Shown here piece after piece: positions 26,740-36,267 of a stretch of 38,665 nt of DNA; the stretch's first letter is position 1; each line of letters opens with the position of its first letter. The translations under genes were made by a program, and so were the position numbers. The notes under the pieces were generated by a model that saw only the letters and a list, made by a program, of their open reading frames with translations, was not told the DNA's origin and did not search any database. This DNA comes from Janthinobacterium sp. GW458P (GTDB lineage Bacteria > Pseudomonadota > Gammaproteobacteria > Burkholderiales > Burkholderiaceae_D). The stretch is from NCBI RefSeq assembly GCF_002127585.1, contig NZ_NEGZ01000055.1, positions 1-38,665 of the forward strand. The letters run 5' to 3'.

Positions 26740-29700
26740 ACCTGTCCGAACTGAGCATCCGCCGCCCCGTGATGGTGGTGCTGCTGTCCCTCTCCGTCAT
26801 CCTGGCCGGCGTGCTGGCCTATCTGCAAATTCCCGTGGCGGCCTTGCCGAGCTACAACACGCCCGTCATCAACGTCAGCGCCGACCTGGCCGGCGCCAGC
26901 CCGGAAACCATGGCCTCGTCGGTGGCCTTGCCGCTGGAAAAACAGTTTTCCACCATTTCCGGCCTGAGCCTGATCACTTCCACGAGTACCCTGGGCAATA
27001 CCTCGCTGACCCTGGAGTTTGACGCCAGCATCAACGTCAACGAGGCGGCCGTCGACGTGCAGGCGGCCCTGCTGCGCGCACAGCGCCAGTTACCGACGGA
27101 AATGACGGACTTGCCGTCTTACCGCAAGGTCAATCCCGCCGATGCGCCCGTGCTGTTCATCCAGATGACGTCGCCCTCGCTGAACTTGTCGGATCTCAAC
27201 GATTATGCGGAAAACCTGATCGCTCCCAGCCTGTCGACCTTGCCTGGCGTAGCCCAGGTCATCGTCAATGGCCAGAAACGCTTCGCCGTGCGCGTGCGTG
27301 CCCGTGCCGACCTGATGAACGCGCGTAACTTGACGATGGACGAGCTGGCCCAGGCCCTGCGCGCCTCGAACACGAACTCCCCGCTGGGCATTCTTGACGG
27401 CCCCAGCCAGACCCTGACCATCCAGGGCAATCCGCAAATGATGAAAGCGGCCGATTTTGCCGAACTGATCGTCGCCAGCCGCAACGGCCAGCCTGTACGG
27501 CTGAAAGACGTGGCCGAGGTGGAAGACAGCTTTCAATCGATCAAGGCCGTCGGCAGTTTCAATGGCGAGCGCTCGATCAGCCTGATGGTACAGCGCCAGC
27601 CGGATGCCAATACCGTGCAAGTGGTCGATGGCGTGCGCCGCTTGCTGCCTGGTTTCAAGGCGCAATTGCCGCAGTCAATACAGATCAGCCTGGTCAACGA
27701 CCGTTCGCTGTCGATCCGCGAAGCCATCCACGACGTCAACCTGACCCTGGCCCTGACCGTCATCCTAGTGGTGCTGGTGATCTTTTTGTTCCTGCACCGC
27801 GCGGCCGCCACCTTCATTCCGGCCGTCACCATGCCCATTTCCCTGCTCGGCGCACTGGCCCTGCTGTACTGGCTCGGCTACAGCCTCGACAACGTGTCCC
27901 TGCTGGGCATTACCCTGGCCGTAGGCCTCGTCGTCGACGACGCCATCGTGGTGCTGGAAAACATCGTGCGCCATATCGAGATGGGCAAGAAACCGATCCA
28001 GGCGGCCCTCGTGGGCGCCAGGGAGATGGGTTTCACCATCATCTCGATTTCCGTCTCGCTGGTGGCCGTGTTCATCCCCATCTTCTTCATGCCGGGCGTG
28101 ATCGGCTTGCTGTTCCACGAGTTTGCCGTCGTCGTCTCGCTGTCCATTCTCGTCTCGGCCATCGTGTCGCTGACCCTGGTGCCGATGCTGGCCAGCCGCT
28201 TCCTGCCGGCCGATTCGCGCGAACACAATGACAGCGATCCCACGCACGGCGAAAAAACCTTCATCGGCCGCCACTTCGAGGCCGGTTTCACGAAATTGCG
28301 CAACGCTTATGTGCATCTGCTCGACAAGGCCCTGGCGTACCGCAACGTGGTGCTGTTCATCGCCGTGTGCACGTTCGCGCTGACGGTGCTGCTGTACGCG
28401 ACCATTCCGAAAGGTTTCTTCCCCGAGGAAGACCTGGGGCAGATCCAGGTGAATACGGAAGCGTCGGAGGATATTTCCTCGGCGGCCCTGCAGGACTTGC
28501 AAGCCCGTGTGGCGGCCGTGCTCAAGGCGGACCCCAGCGTGCAGGACGTGACCTCGTTCGTTGGCGGCGGCAATACGGGCCGCATGTTCATGGTGCTGAA
28601 ACCGCGCAGCGAACGGCCGAAAATGCCCGTGGTGCTGGAAAACCTGCGCCGCGCGACGAGTGCCGTGCCCGGCATGGCCGTGTATTTCCGCCCCGTGCAA
28701 AACTTGCAGCTGGGCGGGCGCCAGAGCAAGAGCCGCTACCAGTACACCCTGCAAAGCGTCAGCCCCGACGCCTTGAATGACTGGGCGGAAAAGTTTATCG
28801 TAGGCATGCGCGCCGACCCGGCCTTCCGCGACGTCACCAGCGATTCGCAGATCAAGGGCTTGCAGGCGTCCCTCAGGATCGACCGCGACAAGGCCAATCT
28901 GCTGGGCGTGCAAATGTCCGACATCCGCACGGCCCTGTACAGCGCCTTTGGCGAGCGGCAGGTATCGACCATCTATTCCTCGGCGGCCAGCTATTACGTG
29001 ATCCTGGAAGCGGCCACACCGGACCGCCAGTATGACGATGCGCTCACCCGCGTGTCCGTGCGCAGCAAGTCGGGCGAACTGGTGAAACTGTCAAGTATTG
29101 CCTATGTGGAACGCACGATCGGTCCCACCTCCGTCAATCACCAGGGGCAGCTGCAGGCCGTCACCATCGCCTTCAACCTGGCGCCGGACGTGCCGCTGGG
29201 TGTGGCCACGGGCAAGATCGACGTGATGGGCAAGGACATGAGCTTGCCGGCCTCCATCATCACGCGCTACGGCGGCGACGCGGCCGTGTTCCAGGATTCG
29301 CAGGCTAGCCAGATCATCCTCATCATCGCCGCGCTGGCCGTGATCTATGTGCTGCTCGGCGTGCTGTATGAAAGCTACATCCACCCGCTGACCATCCTGG
29401 CCGGTTTGCCGTCGGCGGCCGTGGGGGCGCTGTTGACCTTGCGCCTGTTCGGCATGGACCTCACCATGATCGCCATCATCGGTATTTTGATGCTGATCGG
29501 CATCGTCAAGAAAAACGCCATCATGATGATCGACTTCGCCCTGCATGCGCAGCGCAATGAAGGCATGAGCCCGCCTGAAGCCATCCGCCAGGCGTGCATC
29601 CTGCGTTTTCGTCCCATCATGATGACGACGGCGGCAGCCCTGATGGGCGCCTTGCCCATCGCCCTGGGCCTGGGCGCCGGCGCCGAGCTGCGCCAGCCGC

Positions 29701-29846
29701 TGGGCCTGGCCGTGGTGGGGGGCTTGCTGTTTTCACAAGTGATTACCCTGTTTATCACCCCCGTCATCTATTTGTTCCTGGATAAGTACAGCGGCTCGGG
29801 GCCGCTGACGGACGAGCAACTGTTAATACTCGACAGCAAGGCCTGA
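26736..29846 (+). CDS. RND multidrug efflux transporter (MdtB/MdtC-like)
   Basis: 1036 residues, the normal HAE1-RND size. N-terminal SELSIRRPVMVVLLSLSVI; two large periplasmic loops; the proton-relay aspartates in TM4 (VGLVVDDAIVVLENI, about residue 400) and the TM10 lysine region IGIVKKNAIMMIDFA near 930 are present. Uses proton motive force to expel drugs or other amphiphiles through a tripartite complex. Only one pump gene follows the adaptor, whereas mdtABC has two. Substrate cannot be predicted. A terminator follows 17 bp after the stop. Confidence 0.95.
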   Translation: MNLSELSIRRPVMVVLLSLSVILAGVLAYLQIPVAALPSYNTPVINVSADLAGASPETMASSVALPLEKQFSTISGLSLITSTSTLGNTSLTLEFDASINVNEAAVDVQAALLRAQRQLPTEMTDLPSYRKVNPADAPVLFIQMTSPSLNLSDLNDYAENLIAPSLSTLPGVAQVIVNGQKRFAVRVRARADLMNARNLTMDELAQALRASNTNSPLGILDGPSQTLTIQGNPQMMKAADFAELIVASRNGQPVRLKDVAEVEDSFQSIKAVGSFNGERSISLMVQRQPDANTVQVVDGVRRLLPGFKAQLPQSIQISLVNDRSLSIREAIHDVNLTLALTVILVVLVIFLFLHRAAATFIPAVTMPISLLGALALLYWLGYSLDNVSLLGITLAVGLVVDDAIVVLENIVRHIEMGKKPIQAALVGAREMGFTIISISVSLVAVFIPIFFMPGVIGLLFHEFAVVVSLSILVSAIVSLTLVPMLASRFLPADSREHNDSDPTHGEKTFIGRHFEAGFTKLRNAYVHLLDKALAYRNVVLFIAVCTFALTVLLYATIPKGFFPEEDLGQIQVNTEASEDISSAALQDLQARVAAVLKADPSVQDVTSFVGGGNTGRMFMVLKPRSERPKMPVVLENLRRATSAVPGMAVYFRPVQNLQLGGRQSKSRYQYTLQSVSPDALNDWAEKFIVGMRADPAFRDVTSDSQIKGLQASLRIDRDKANLLGVQMSDIRTALYSAFGERQVSTIYSSAASYYVILEAATPDRQYDDALTRVSVRSKSGELVKLSSIAYVERTIGPTSVNHQGQLQAVTIAFNLAPDVPLGVATGKIDVMGKDMSLPASIITRYGGDAAVFQDSQASQIILIIAALAVIYVLLGVLYESYIHPLTILAGLPSAAVGALLTLRLFGMDLTMIAIIGILMLIGIVKKNAIMMIDFALHAQRNEGMSPPEAIRQACILRFRPIMMTTAAALMGALPIALGLGAGAELRQPLGLAVVGGLLFSQVITLFITPVIYLFLDKYSGSGPLTDEQLLILDSKA

Positions 29847-29862
29847 CACGCCGCATGCCCAG

Positions 29863-29901
29863 ACCGGCGCCCCGTTCCAGCGTGAATGCGGCGCCGGTTT
29901 T
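29863..29901 (+). terminator. Terminator after the RND pump
   Basis: ACCGGCGCC (29863-29871) pairs perfectly with GGCGCCGGT (29890-29898), followed by TTTT. The remaining gap 29902-30116 shows no gene; it probably holds the promoter of the next gene, which I could not place. Confidence 0.75.
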
Positions 29902-30116
29902 GTATGGGCCATGATACATACGGTAACAACCGTCAAGGGGCGGCTCGGGTACTCTGGCTAGCGCTGCAAGGAATGTCGCTATCCTGTACGCTTCGGGTTG
30001 GAAAGGCCGCAGAAGTGTTCCCAAAAGCAAGGGACTCTGGCACTATGGCTGCCCTGTAATGTTATTTCTTCGCTACACAGAAAGCATGATTCATTTTGCA
30101 TGACACGACCCATTTG

Positions 30117-31004
30117 ATGGCTGCCGATTCCGATGTTTGTCCCACCTGCGGACAAGTGATTCAGCCACCACCGGCCTACGGGTCCAGGACCAGCACCACG
30201 CGCAAGGTTGCGCTGGGCGTGTCCGTCTTGCTGCACGTGCTGCTGGCGGCCTATGTGCTGTTGCGTAGCGACAAGATCGAGAAGATTCCGCCGCCGAAGA
30301 AGGAAAGCGCGATGGTCTATATCGCGCCGCTGAAGGACAAGCCGCAACCGAAGCCGCAGCCGAAACCGACGCCCAAGCCGAAGGATAAGAAAGTTGCCAA
30401 GGTGAAACCACCGCCGGCCCCGAGCAAGCGCGTGGTCACAAAAGATGTGCCGCGCGACAAGCCGAAACTGGAAACGTACACGCCGCCGCTGGTGTCGAAA
30501 GTGCCGTTGCCGCCGCCACCCGCTGAAGACATGAGCTCGATGATCGAGCAGCGCCGCAAGCAGCGCGAGGCGCAAAATCCCGCGCCGCCGGCCGAGGAAA
30601 GCGAAAACGACCGCGCCATGCGCGTGGCCAAGGCGAATATCGCCGGCGCGCAGGGACGCAATTCCGGCAGCGACCGCGAGGATTCGGGCGGCGTGTTTTC
30701 CATCGTCAACCAGACTTCGTTCAGTGCCGAAGTCAAGTTCAAGGGCTGGAATGCGAGCTTCAAGCGTGTTTGGCCGAAGCAGGAAAAAGTGGAACTGGGC
30801 AACGAGCCGGACATCGAAACGGCCATCCTGAAGAAGATGATTCAGATGATCCGTGCCGAAAAGCCCGGCGATTTCGTGTGGGAATCGCGGCGCCTGGGGC
30901 GCAACGTCAACCTCAGCGCCCGCGTCGAGGATACGGCCGAGCTGATGGCTTTCCTGCGCCAGGAATTCTTTTCCGAGAAGCGCCCGGGGCCGGGACGGCG
31001 CTAG
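30117..31004 (+). CDS. TonB-like single-span protein with N-terminal CxxC knuckle
   Basis: 295 residues from ATG 30117; TTG codons at 30096 and 30114 are possible in-frame starts and none has a good ribosome binding site. Residues 8-11 form a CPTC knuckle (half a zinc ribbon) in the cytoplasm. A single membrane helix spans 31-49. Around it S36, H40 and S51 match three of the four SHLS positions of E. coli TonB (S16, H20, S31); L27 is replaced by Val. A periplasmic Pro/Lys repeat (KPQPKPQPKPTPKP) follows, then a charged linker and a conserved-looking C-terminal domain (about 190-285) that is not the classical TonB fold by motif. Suggests energy transduction with ExbB/ExbD-like partners; function unproven. 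Confidence 0.6.
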   Translation: MAADSDVCPTCGQVIQPPPAYGSRTSTTRKVALGVSVLLHVLLAAYVLLRSDKIEKIPPPKKESAMVYIAPLKDKPQPKPQPKPTPKPKDKKVAKVKPPPAPSKRVVTKDVPRDKPKLETYTPPLVSKVPLPPPPAEDMSSMIEQRRKQREAQNPAPPAEESENDRAMRVAKANIAGAQGRNSGSDREDSGGVFSIVNQTSFSAEVKFKGWNASFKRVWPKQEKVELGNEPDIETAILKKMIQMIRAEKPGDFVWESRRLGRNVNLSARVEDTAELMAFLRQEFFSEKRPGPGRR

Positions 31005-31024
31005 GCGCCCGGCGCCCGCGTAAG

Positions 31025-31062
31025 AAAAAAGGCTGCACCGTGTGAACGGGCAGCCTTTTTTT
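31025..31062. terminator. Bidirectional terminator
   Basis: AAAAAAGGCTGC (31025-31036) pairs with GCAGCCTTTTTT (31050-31061), with an inner CCG/CGG. It serves the TonB-like gene on the plus strand and engB on the minus strand. Confidence 0.85.
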
Positions 31063-31080
31063 ACGCAGCGTTGATGTGGA

Positions 31081-31824
31081 TCAAGCCGGCTTGTCGCTTC
31101 CCGCTTCCGGTTCGACGTCGTCTTCCATTTCGATCAGCTCGACCATCTGGGCCGCGCCGTCTTCGCTGATGCCGGCCAGTTCCATGATCTTGTCGTTGGC
31201 TTCTTCGATGCCGACGCGTTTCAGGGCCGAGAACAGCTGCACGGTGAACGGGAAGCCGACGCCGTCTTCATCCACGTAGCTGTCGAGCTTGGCTTTCGCC
31301 TGGCGCAGCGCGTTGACCGATTCATTGCGGTTCAGCTTATCGACTTTCGTCAGGATGCAGTGAATTGGTTTACCCGTCGGGGCGAACCATTCCAGCATTT
31401 GAATGTCCAGATCGGTGAAGGGGCGGCGCGAATCCATGATCAGGATCAAACCCGCCAATTGCTCGCGGCGCTGCACGTAGTCGCCCAGCAGGCGCTGCCA
31501 GTGCAATTTGGCCGAGCCCGAGACTTCCGCGTAGCCGTAGCCCGGCAAGTCGACCAGCAGGCATTCGATCTCTTCGACGATGGTGGCATCCTTGCGGTGC
31601 TGCGCCACATGGGCGCCGCCGATGGAGAAGTAGTTGATGTGCTGGGTACGGCCAGGTGTCTTGGAGGCGAACGCCAAGCCTTTCTGATTACACAAGATGT
31701 TGATGGCGGTCGATTTACCGGCATTGGAGCGGCCGGCAAAGGCGATTTCCGGCACCGTGGTATCGGGCAGGTCACGCAATTGGTTGACGGTCGTAAAGAA
31801 GCGGGCTTGCCAGAGTTTTGACAT
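31081..31824 (-). CDS. engB: Ribosome biogenesis GTPase EngB (YsxC/YihA)
   Basis: 247 residues, somewhat longer than the usual 200-210 because of an acidic C-terminal tail. GTPase motifs: G1 GRSNAGKS (31-38), G2 Thr in TPGRTQ, G3 DLPGYG (92-97), G4 TKVDK. EngB is an essential GTPase for late 50S subunit assembly in most bacteria. The tail (ending [13 protein letters not shown]) is probably disordered. Start ATG at 31824; no clear Shine-Dalgarno sequence, but the N-terminus matches the family. Divergent from the cytochrome c4 gene. Confidence 0.95.
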   Translation of the reverse strand: MSKLWQARFFTTVNQLRDLPDTTVPEIAFAGRSNAGKSTAINILCNQKGLAFASKTPGRTQHINYFSIGGAHVAQHRKDATIVEEIECLLVDLPGYGYAEVSGSAKLHWQRLLGDYVQRREQLAGLILIMDSRRPFTDLDIQMLEWFAPTGKPIHCILTKVDKLNRNESVNALRQAKAKLDSYVDEDGVGFPFTVQLFSALKRVGIEEANDKIMELAGISEDGAAQMVELIEMEDDVEPEAGSDKPA

Positions 31825-31844
31825 GGGAGTAGTAAAGCAACAAA

Positions 31845-31866
31845 AGGGAGCGATAAGGGAGCGATA
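31845..31866. repeat. Tandem 11-bp repeat upstream of engB
   Basis: AGGGAGCGATA is repeated twice in perfect tandem (31845-31855 and 31856-31866), 21 bp before the engB start codon. An 11-bp period matches one helical turn. Confidence 0.6.
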
Positions 31867-31879
31867 ACGCCAAGAAGCT

Positions 31880-31906
31880 ATTGTACAATAAGGGGTTGTT
31901 TATTGT
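31880..31906. promoter_or_regulatory. Palindromic AT-rich sites between engB and cytochrome c4
   Basis: ATTGTACAAT (31880-31889) is a perfect palindrome and overlaps the first half of ACAATAA (31885-31891) / TTATTGT (31900-31906). Possible operator in the divergent gap; no matching regulator family identified. Confidence 0.35.
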
Positions 31907-32010
31907 TGCCGGCGTAGCAGCGATGCGGCTTGCGGTCCTGAAAATAAAGCAAAAATCCCCAGGGCGCGGCAATGTCCACCACTAATTTCTCACTGTCTCA
32001 GGGTGCCTGA

Positions 32011-32700
32011 ATGAATCGTGCGTTTTCACCGTTTGTCCAATCCATGCTGCTCGCTTTGCTGGCTGTATCGGCAACTGCTTCCGCGGTCGAAGAACCGAAA
32101 CCAGCCCACGCGCCAGCCGTCGCCGTCAAGGCCGACCCTGCCAAGGGCGCTACCCTGTACGCCGATGGCGATACGGCGCGCGGCTTGCCTGCCTGCGTGT
32201 CCTGCCATGGCGCGGCCGGCAATTCGACCATCACGGTCAATCCGAAGCTGGCCGGCCAGCATGAAAGCTATATCTACAAGCAACTGGTCGATTTCACCAC
32301 GCCGGAGCGCAACCAGCCCGTCATGACGACGTACGCAAAGATGCTCAGCGACGCCGACAAGAAGAATATCGCCGCCTACCTGGGCGCGCAGCTGTCCAAG
32401 CCGGGCGCCGCGAAAAACAAGGATACGATAGACTTGGGCAAGAAAATCTACCGTGGTGGCATTGCTTCCAAGCAAGTTGCCGCCTGCGCCAGCTGTCATG
32501 GCGCGACGGGCAACGGCATTCCCGTCCAGTATCCCCGCATTGCCGGCCAGCACCAGGATTACACGGTGGCCCAGCTGAGCATGTTCCGCAGCACCAAGGC
32601 CGACGCCCGCAAGAACAGCGCGCAAATGCACACCATCGCCGCCCGCATGTCGGACGATGAAATCGCCGCCGTGGCCGACTATATCGCCGGCCTGAAGTAA
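32011..32700 (+). CDS. Dihaem cytochrome c4
   Basis: 229 residues. Signal peptide about 1-25; two c-type haem sites, C62-V-S-C65-H66 and C159-A-S-C162-H163, in two similar halves, the cytochrome c4 layout. Likely distal Met ligands occur in PVMTTYAKM and in the equivalent AQMHTIAARM segment. Periplasmic electron carrier, typically linking the bc1 complex to terminal oxidases. Its neighbours resB and ccsA are needed to attach the haem. The gene ends in its own terminator. Confidence 0.93.
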   Translation: MNRAFSPFVQSMLLALLAVSATASAVEEPKPAHAPAVAVKADPAKGATLYADGDTARGLPACVSCHGAAGNSTITVNPKLAGQHESYIYKQLVDFTTPERNQPVMTTYAKMLSDADKKNIAAYLGAQLSKPGAAKNKDTIDLGKKIYRGGIASKQVAACASCHGATGNGIPVQYPRIAGQHQDYTVAQLSMFRSTKADARKNSAQMHTIAARMSDDEIAAVADYIAGLK

Positions 32701-32744
32701 GTTTTCATAGTGGCAAGAGATTGCCAGGCGCACCAGCGTGCATG

Positions 32745-32779
32745 AAGAGGGCGGCCGTTTCCACAGGCTGCCCTTTTTC
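32745..32779 (+). terminator. Terminator after cytochrome c4
   Basis: AAGAGGGCGGCC (32745-32756) pairs with GGCTGCCCTTTT (32766-32777) including G-U pairs, 9-nt loop, and the sequence ends in a T-run. Separates the cytochrome from resB. Confidence 0.8.
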
Positions 32780-32884
32780 ATGGCAAGGGCCAAACAGGAG
32801 TATGCTGCCGCCTTGCGCGGAGAAACACTCTGCTCCATGCCTACATTTTCTTGAAGATTGCATATCCCGTATGAGTATCCACGT

Positions 32885-34981
32885 ATGAGCACAGGCACGA
32901 CCGGAATCGAGTTAAAAACCCAGCGCCGCAGCCTGGCTGAATTCGTCGAGCTGGTCTCGTCGATGCGCTTTGCCATCAGCCTGCTGACCCTGATCGCCGT
33001 CGCCTCCATCATCGGCACCGTGCTCAAGCAGAACGAGCCCATGCCCAACTATGTCAACCAGTTTGGCCCGTTCTGGTTCGCCGTCTTCGACAAGCTGAGC
33101 CTGTATTCCGTGTATTCGGCCTGGTGGTTCCTCGTCATCATGGGCTTCCTCGTTGCTTCCACCTCGCTGTGCATCGTGCGCAATGCGCCGAAGATGCTCA
33201 AGGACATGCGCAGCTGGCGCGACAATGTGCGCGAGCAATCGCTGCGCAATTTCCATCACAAGACGGAATGGCAGGCGCCGCTGCCGCGCGCCGTGCTGGC
33301 GCAGCAGATGGTGATGCGCCTGAAAGACGCCGGTTACGGGGCCAAGGTGGTCGAGAAGGACAACGCCACCCTGGTGGCCGCCAAGCGGGGCGCCGCCAAT
33401 AAATGGGGCTATATCTTTGCTCACGGCGCCATCGTCATCATCTGCGTGGGCGGCTTGCTCGACTCGGAAATGCCGATCCGCGTGCAGCAATGGTTTTTTG
33501 GCAAGACGCCGTTTGCCGGCAGCGGCGTGATCGCCGACATTCCCGCCCAGCACCGTTTGAGCCTGTCGAATCCTACTTTCCGCGGCAATACCATGATCCC
33601 GGAAGGCTCGTCGAGCAACACGGCCATCATTCCCCAGGCCGATGGCGTGCTGATCCAGGATTTGCCCATCACCATCCTGCTGAAGAAATTCCACATTGAT
33701 TTCTACAGCACGGGCATGCCCAAGCTGTTCGCCAGCGATGTTGTCATCACCGACCATGTCACGGGAGAAAGTTTCCCAGCAACAATCAAAGTCAACCAGC
33801 CGCTGCTGTACAAGGGCCTGGCCCTGTACCAGTCCAGCTTTGAAGATGGCGGCAGCAAGCTCAAGTTGACGGGCTTTCCCATGACGGGCAAGACCACCAA
33901 GCGTTTCGACATCGGCGGCGAAGTGGGCGGCAGCACGCCGCTCGAGCGCAGCGATGGCAACTCCTATACGGTGGAATGGTCGGCTTTCCGTCCGTTTAAC
34001 GTGGAAAACCTCAGTGCGGGCCAGGATGTGCGCGCCGTCAACAAGACGGAAAGTTTTAACGAGAAGTTTGCCGTGGGCCTGGACAAGCGCCTGGGTTCGG
34101 CCGGGAAGAATGCGCATAACAAGGACTTGAAGAATGTCGGCCCCTCGGTGCAATACAAATTGCGCGACAAGACGGGCCAGGCGCGCGAGTACCAGAATTA
34201 CATGCAGCCGGTCACGGTTGATGGTGCAACGGTGTTTCTGGCCGGCATGCGTGTCAGCCCCAGCGACCCGTTCAGCTACCTGCGCATTCCCGCCGATGAC
34301 AATTACAGCGTGACGGAATGGATGCGTTTGCGTGCCGCACTGCAAGATCCCGAACTGCGCCAGCAGGCCGCCGCCCGCTATGCGGCGCGGGCCATGCCGC
34401 AGGCGGGCGCGGAAGCCTTGCGCGGCCAACTGCAGGAATCGGCGGCGAAAAGCCTGGGCATCTTTGCCGGCAATGGACAGGAGGGCGGTTTCCTCGCCAT
34501 TTCGCGTTTCCTGGAGAAAGTTCCGACGGCCGAGCAGGAAAAGGCGGCCGATATCTTCATGAAAATTCTCAACGGCAGCCTGTGGGACCTGTGGCAGGCG
34601 GCGCGCAGCAAGGATGGCTTGAAGCCCGTTGACGCCGATGACAAGCATGGCCGCTTCCTGCAACTGGCCACGAATGCGCTGTCCGACAGCTTCTTCTACG
34701 GCGCGCCCGTGTATCTGCAACTCGACGAATTCACGGAAATCAAGGCGTCCGTGCTGCAGGTGACGCGTTCGCCGGGCAAGAGCGTGGTTTACCTCGGCTG
34801 CCTGTTCCTCGTGATCGGCGTGTTTTCCATGTTTTATATCCGCGAGCGCCGCCTGTGGGTGTGGATCAAGGATGGCGACGGCGGCAGCGACGCCCTGATG
34901 GCCATGAGCACGCAGCGCAAGACCCTGGACTTTGAAAAAGAATTTGAGAACTTGAAGGCAAAACTGCCGCAATCGGCGTAA
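32885..34981 (+). CDS. resB: Cytochrome c biogenesis protein ResB (Ccs1)
   Basis: 698 residues from ATG 32885 (MSTGTTGIELKTQRRS); an in-frame TTG at 32858 is less likely. Membrane helices near 30-50, 75-100 and 170, a large periplasmic domain, and a last helix near 640 (KSVVYLGCLFLVIGVFSMFY). SSMRFAISLLTLIAVASIIGT and the PLLYKGLALYQSSFEDGG segment are typical. With CcsA it forms the System II synthetase that exports haem and joins it to CxxCH apocytochromes. Followed by ccsA, 49 bp downstream. Confidence 0.94.
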   Translation: MSTGTTGIELKTQRRSLAEFVELVSSMRFAISLLTLIAVASIIGTVLKQNEPMPNYVNQFGPFWFAVFDKLSLYSVYSAWWFLVIMGFLVASTSLCIVRNAPKMLKDMRSWRDNVREQSLRNFHHKTEWQAPLPRAVLAQQMVMRLKDAGYGAKVVEKDNATLVAAKRGAANKWGYIFAHGAIVIICVGGLLDSEMPIRVQQWFFGKTPFAGSGVIADIPAQHRLSLSNPTFRGNTMIPEGSSSNTAIIPQADGVLIQDLPITILLKKFHIDFYSTGMPKLFASDVVITDHVTGESFPATIKVNQPLLYKGLALYQSSFEDGGSKLKLTGFPMTGKTTKRFDIGGEVGGSTPLERSDGNSYTVEWSAFRPFNVENLSAGQDVRAVNKTESFNEKFAVGLDKRLGSAGKNAHNKDLKNVGPSVQYKLRDKTGQAREYQNYMQPVTVDGATVFLAGMRVSPSDPFSYLRIPADDNYSVTEWMRLRAALQDPELRQQAAARYAARAMPQAGAEALRGQLQESAAKSLGIFAGNGQEGGFLAISRFLEKVPTAEQEKAADIFMKILNGSLWDLWQAARSKDGLKPVDADDKHGRFLQLATNALSDSFFYGAPVYLQLDEFTEIKASVLQVTRSPGKSVVYLGCLFLVIGVFSMFYIRERRLWVWIKDGDGGSDALMAMSTQRKTLDFEKEFENLKAKLPQSA

Positions 34982-35030
34982 GCTGCGCTGTGTCTGGAGC
35001 GCTGCAGCGTGGCCGGGAATGGAGAAAATG

Positions 35031-36182
35031 ATGGAATTGGCAAATAAACAAATTTATGCGCAGGAACCGGGCTTTTTCAAGCGCCTGAGCCTGATCGACT
35101 GGATCTACGGCGCCGGCTTGCTGGCCGCCTCCCTGTTTGGCCTCATGCGCTTTGGCGCCTTCATGGATATCTATGAAAAAGCCATCCTGCTGGCGGCCGC
35201 GCCCACGTTTGCGTGGCTGGGCTGGCACTGGAAGCCCGTGCGCTGGCTGATTCCCGTGGCGGCCGTGCTGTCGCTGTTCGCCATCGAGCTGTACGCCGGC
35301 CATCTGGACGTGGCGAATCAGAAATTTTTCCTGAAATACATCTTGTCCAGCCAGTCCGCCATCCTGTGGATGGGCACCCTGTTCGTGCTGTCGACCCTGT
35401 TCTACTGGATCGGCCTGGTAGCCCGCTCGGAATTCGGCTCCTCCGTCGGTTCCCTGCTGTGCTGGGCCGGCGTCGTACTGGGCCTGACGGGCATGCTGGT
35501 GCGCTGGTACGAGTCGTACCTGATCGGCGCCGACGTGGGCCACATTCCCGTGTCGAACCTGTACGAAGTGTTCATCCTGTTCTCCTTGATCACGGCCATG
35601 TTTTACCTGTATTACGAGCAGCATTACGCGACGCGCCAGCTGGGCGCCTTCGTCATGCTGGTCATTTCGGCGGCCGTCGTTTTCCTGATGTGGTACACGG
35701 TCACGCGTGACGCGGCCGACATCCAGCCGCTGGTGCCGGCCCTGCAAAGCTGGTGGATGAAGATCCACGTGCCGGCCAATTTCATCGGCTACGGCACGTT
35801 CGCCCTGTCGGCCATGGTGGCCTCGGCCTACCTGCTCAAATCGAGCGGCTACCTGATGGACCGCCTGCCGTCGCTGGAAGTGCTCGATGACGTCATGTAC
35901 AAGGCCATTTCCGTCGGTTTCGCCTTCTTCACGGTTGCCACCATCCTGGGCGCCCTGTGGGCGGCCGAAGCGTGGGGTGGCTACTGGTCGTGGGACCCGA
36001 AGGAAACGTGGGCGCTGATCGTCTGGCTCAACTATGCGGCCTGGCTGCACATGCGCTTGATGACGGGCTTGCGCGGCCGTGTCGCCGCCTGGTGGGCGCT
36101 GGTGGGCTTGCTGGTAACGACGTTTGCCTTTTTGGGCGTGAATATGTTTCTTTCAGGTTTGCACTCTTACGGCAAGCTGTAA
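35031..36182 (+). CDS. ccsB: Cytochrome c biogenesis protein CcsA/ResC (annotated CcsB in proteobacteria)
   Basis: 383 residues from ATG 35031. ATGs at 35019 and 35028 are in frame, but GGAG at 35021-35024 favours 35031. Multi-helix membrane protein with the haem-handling WWD motif, here WGGYWSWDPKETWALIVW, and conserved periplasmic histidines (for example in WMKIHVPANFIGYG). Works with ResB to transport and attach haem in System II. No ccmA-H genes are seen. Position confirms the ccs operon. Confidence 0.95.
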   Translation: MELANKQIYAQEPGFFKRLSLIDWIYGAGLLAASLFGLMRFGAFMDIYEKAILLAAAPTFAWLGWHWKPVRWLIPVAAVLSLFAIELYAGHLDVANQKFFLKYILSSQSAILWMGTLFVLSTLFYWIGLVARSEFGSSVGSLLCWAGVVLGLTGMLVRWYESYLIGADVGHIPVSNLYEVFILFSLITAMFYLYYEQHYATRQLGAFVMLVISAAVVFLMWYTVTRDAADIQPLVPALQSWWMKIHVPANFIGYGTFALSAMVASAYLLKSSGYLMDRLPSLEVLDDVMYKAISVGFAFFTVATILGALWAAEAWGGYWSWDPKETWALIVWLNYAAWLHMRLMTGLRGRVAAWWALVGLLVTTFAFLGVNMFLSGLHSYGKL

Positions 36183-36267
36183 CGCTTTATCTGCATGACA
36201 GAAGCGTCATGAACGGCCCGGAAAAACTGGTGTAAGGTGTCTCCAATCACCTTTTTCCGGAGCCGCC

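Noticed and set aside
32912-34972. 686-codon open frame on the minus strand across resB
   Set aside because: It mirrors the high GC of third codon positions in resB; no recognizable domain and no start signals.
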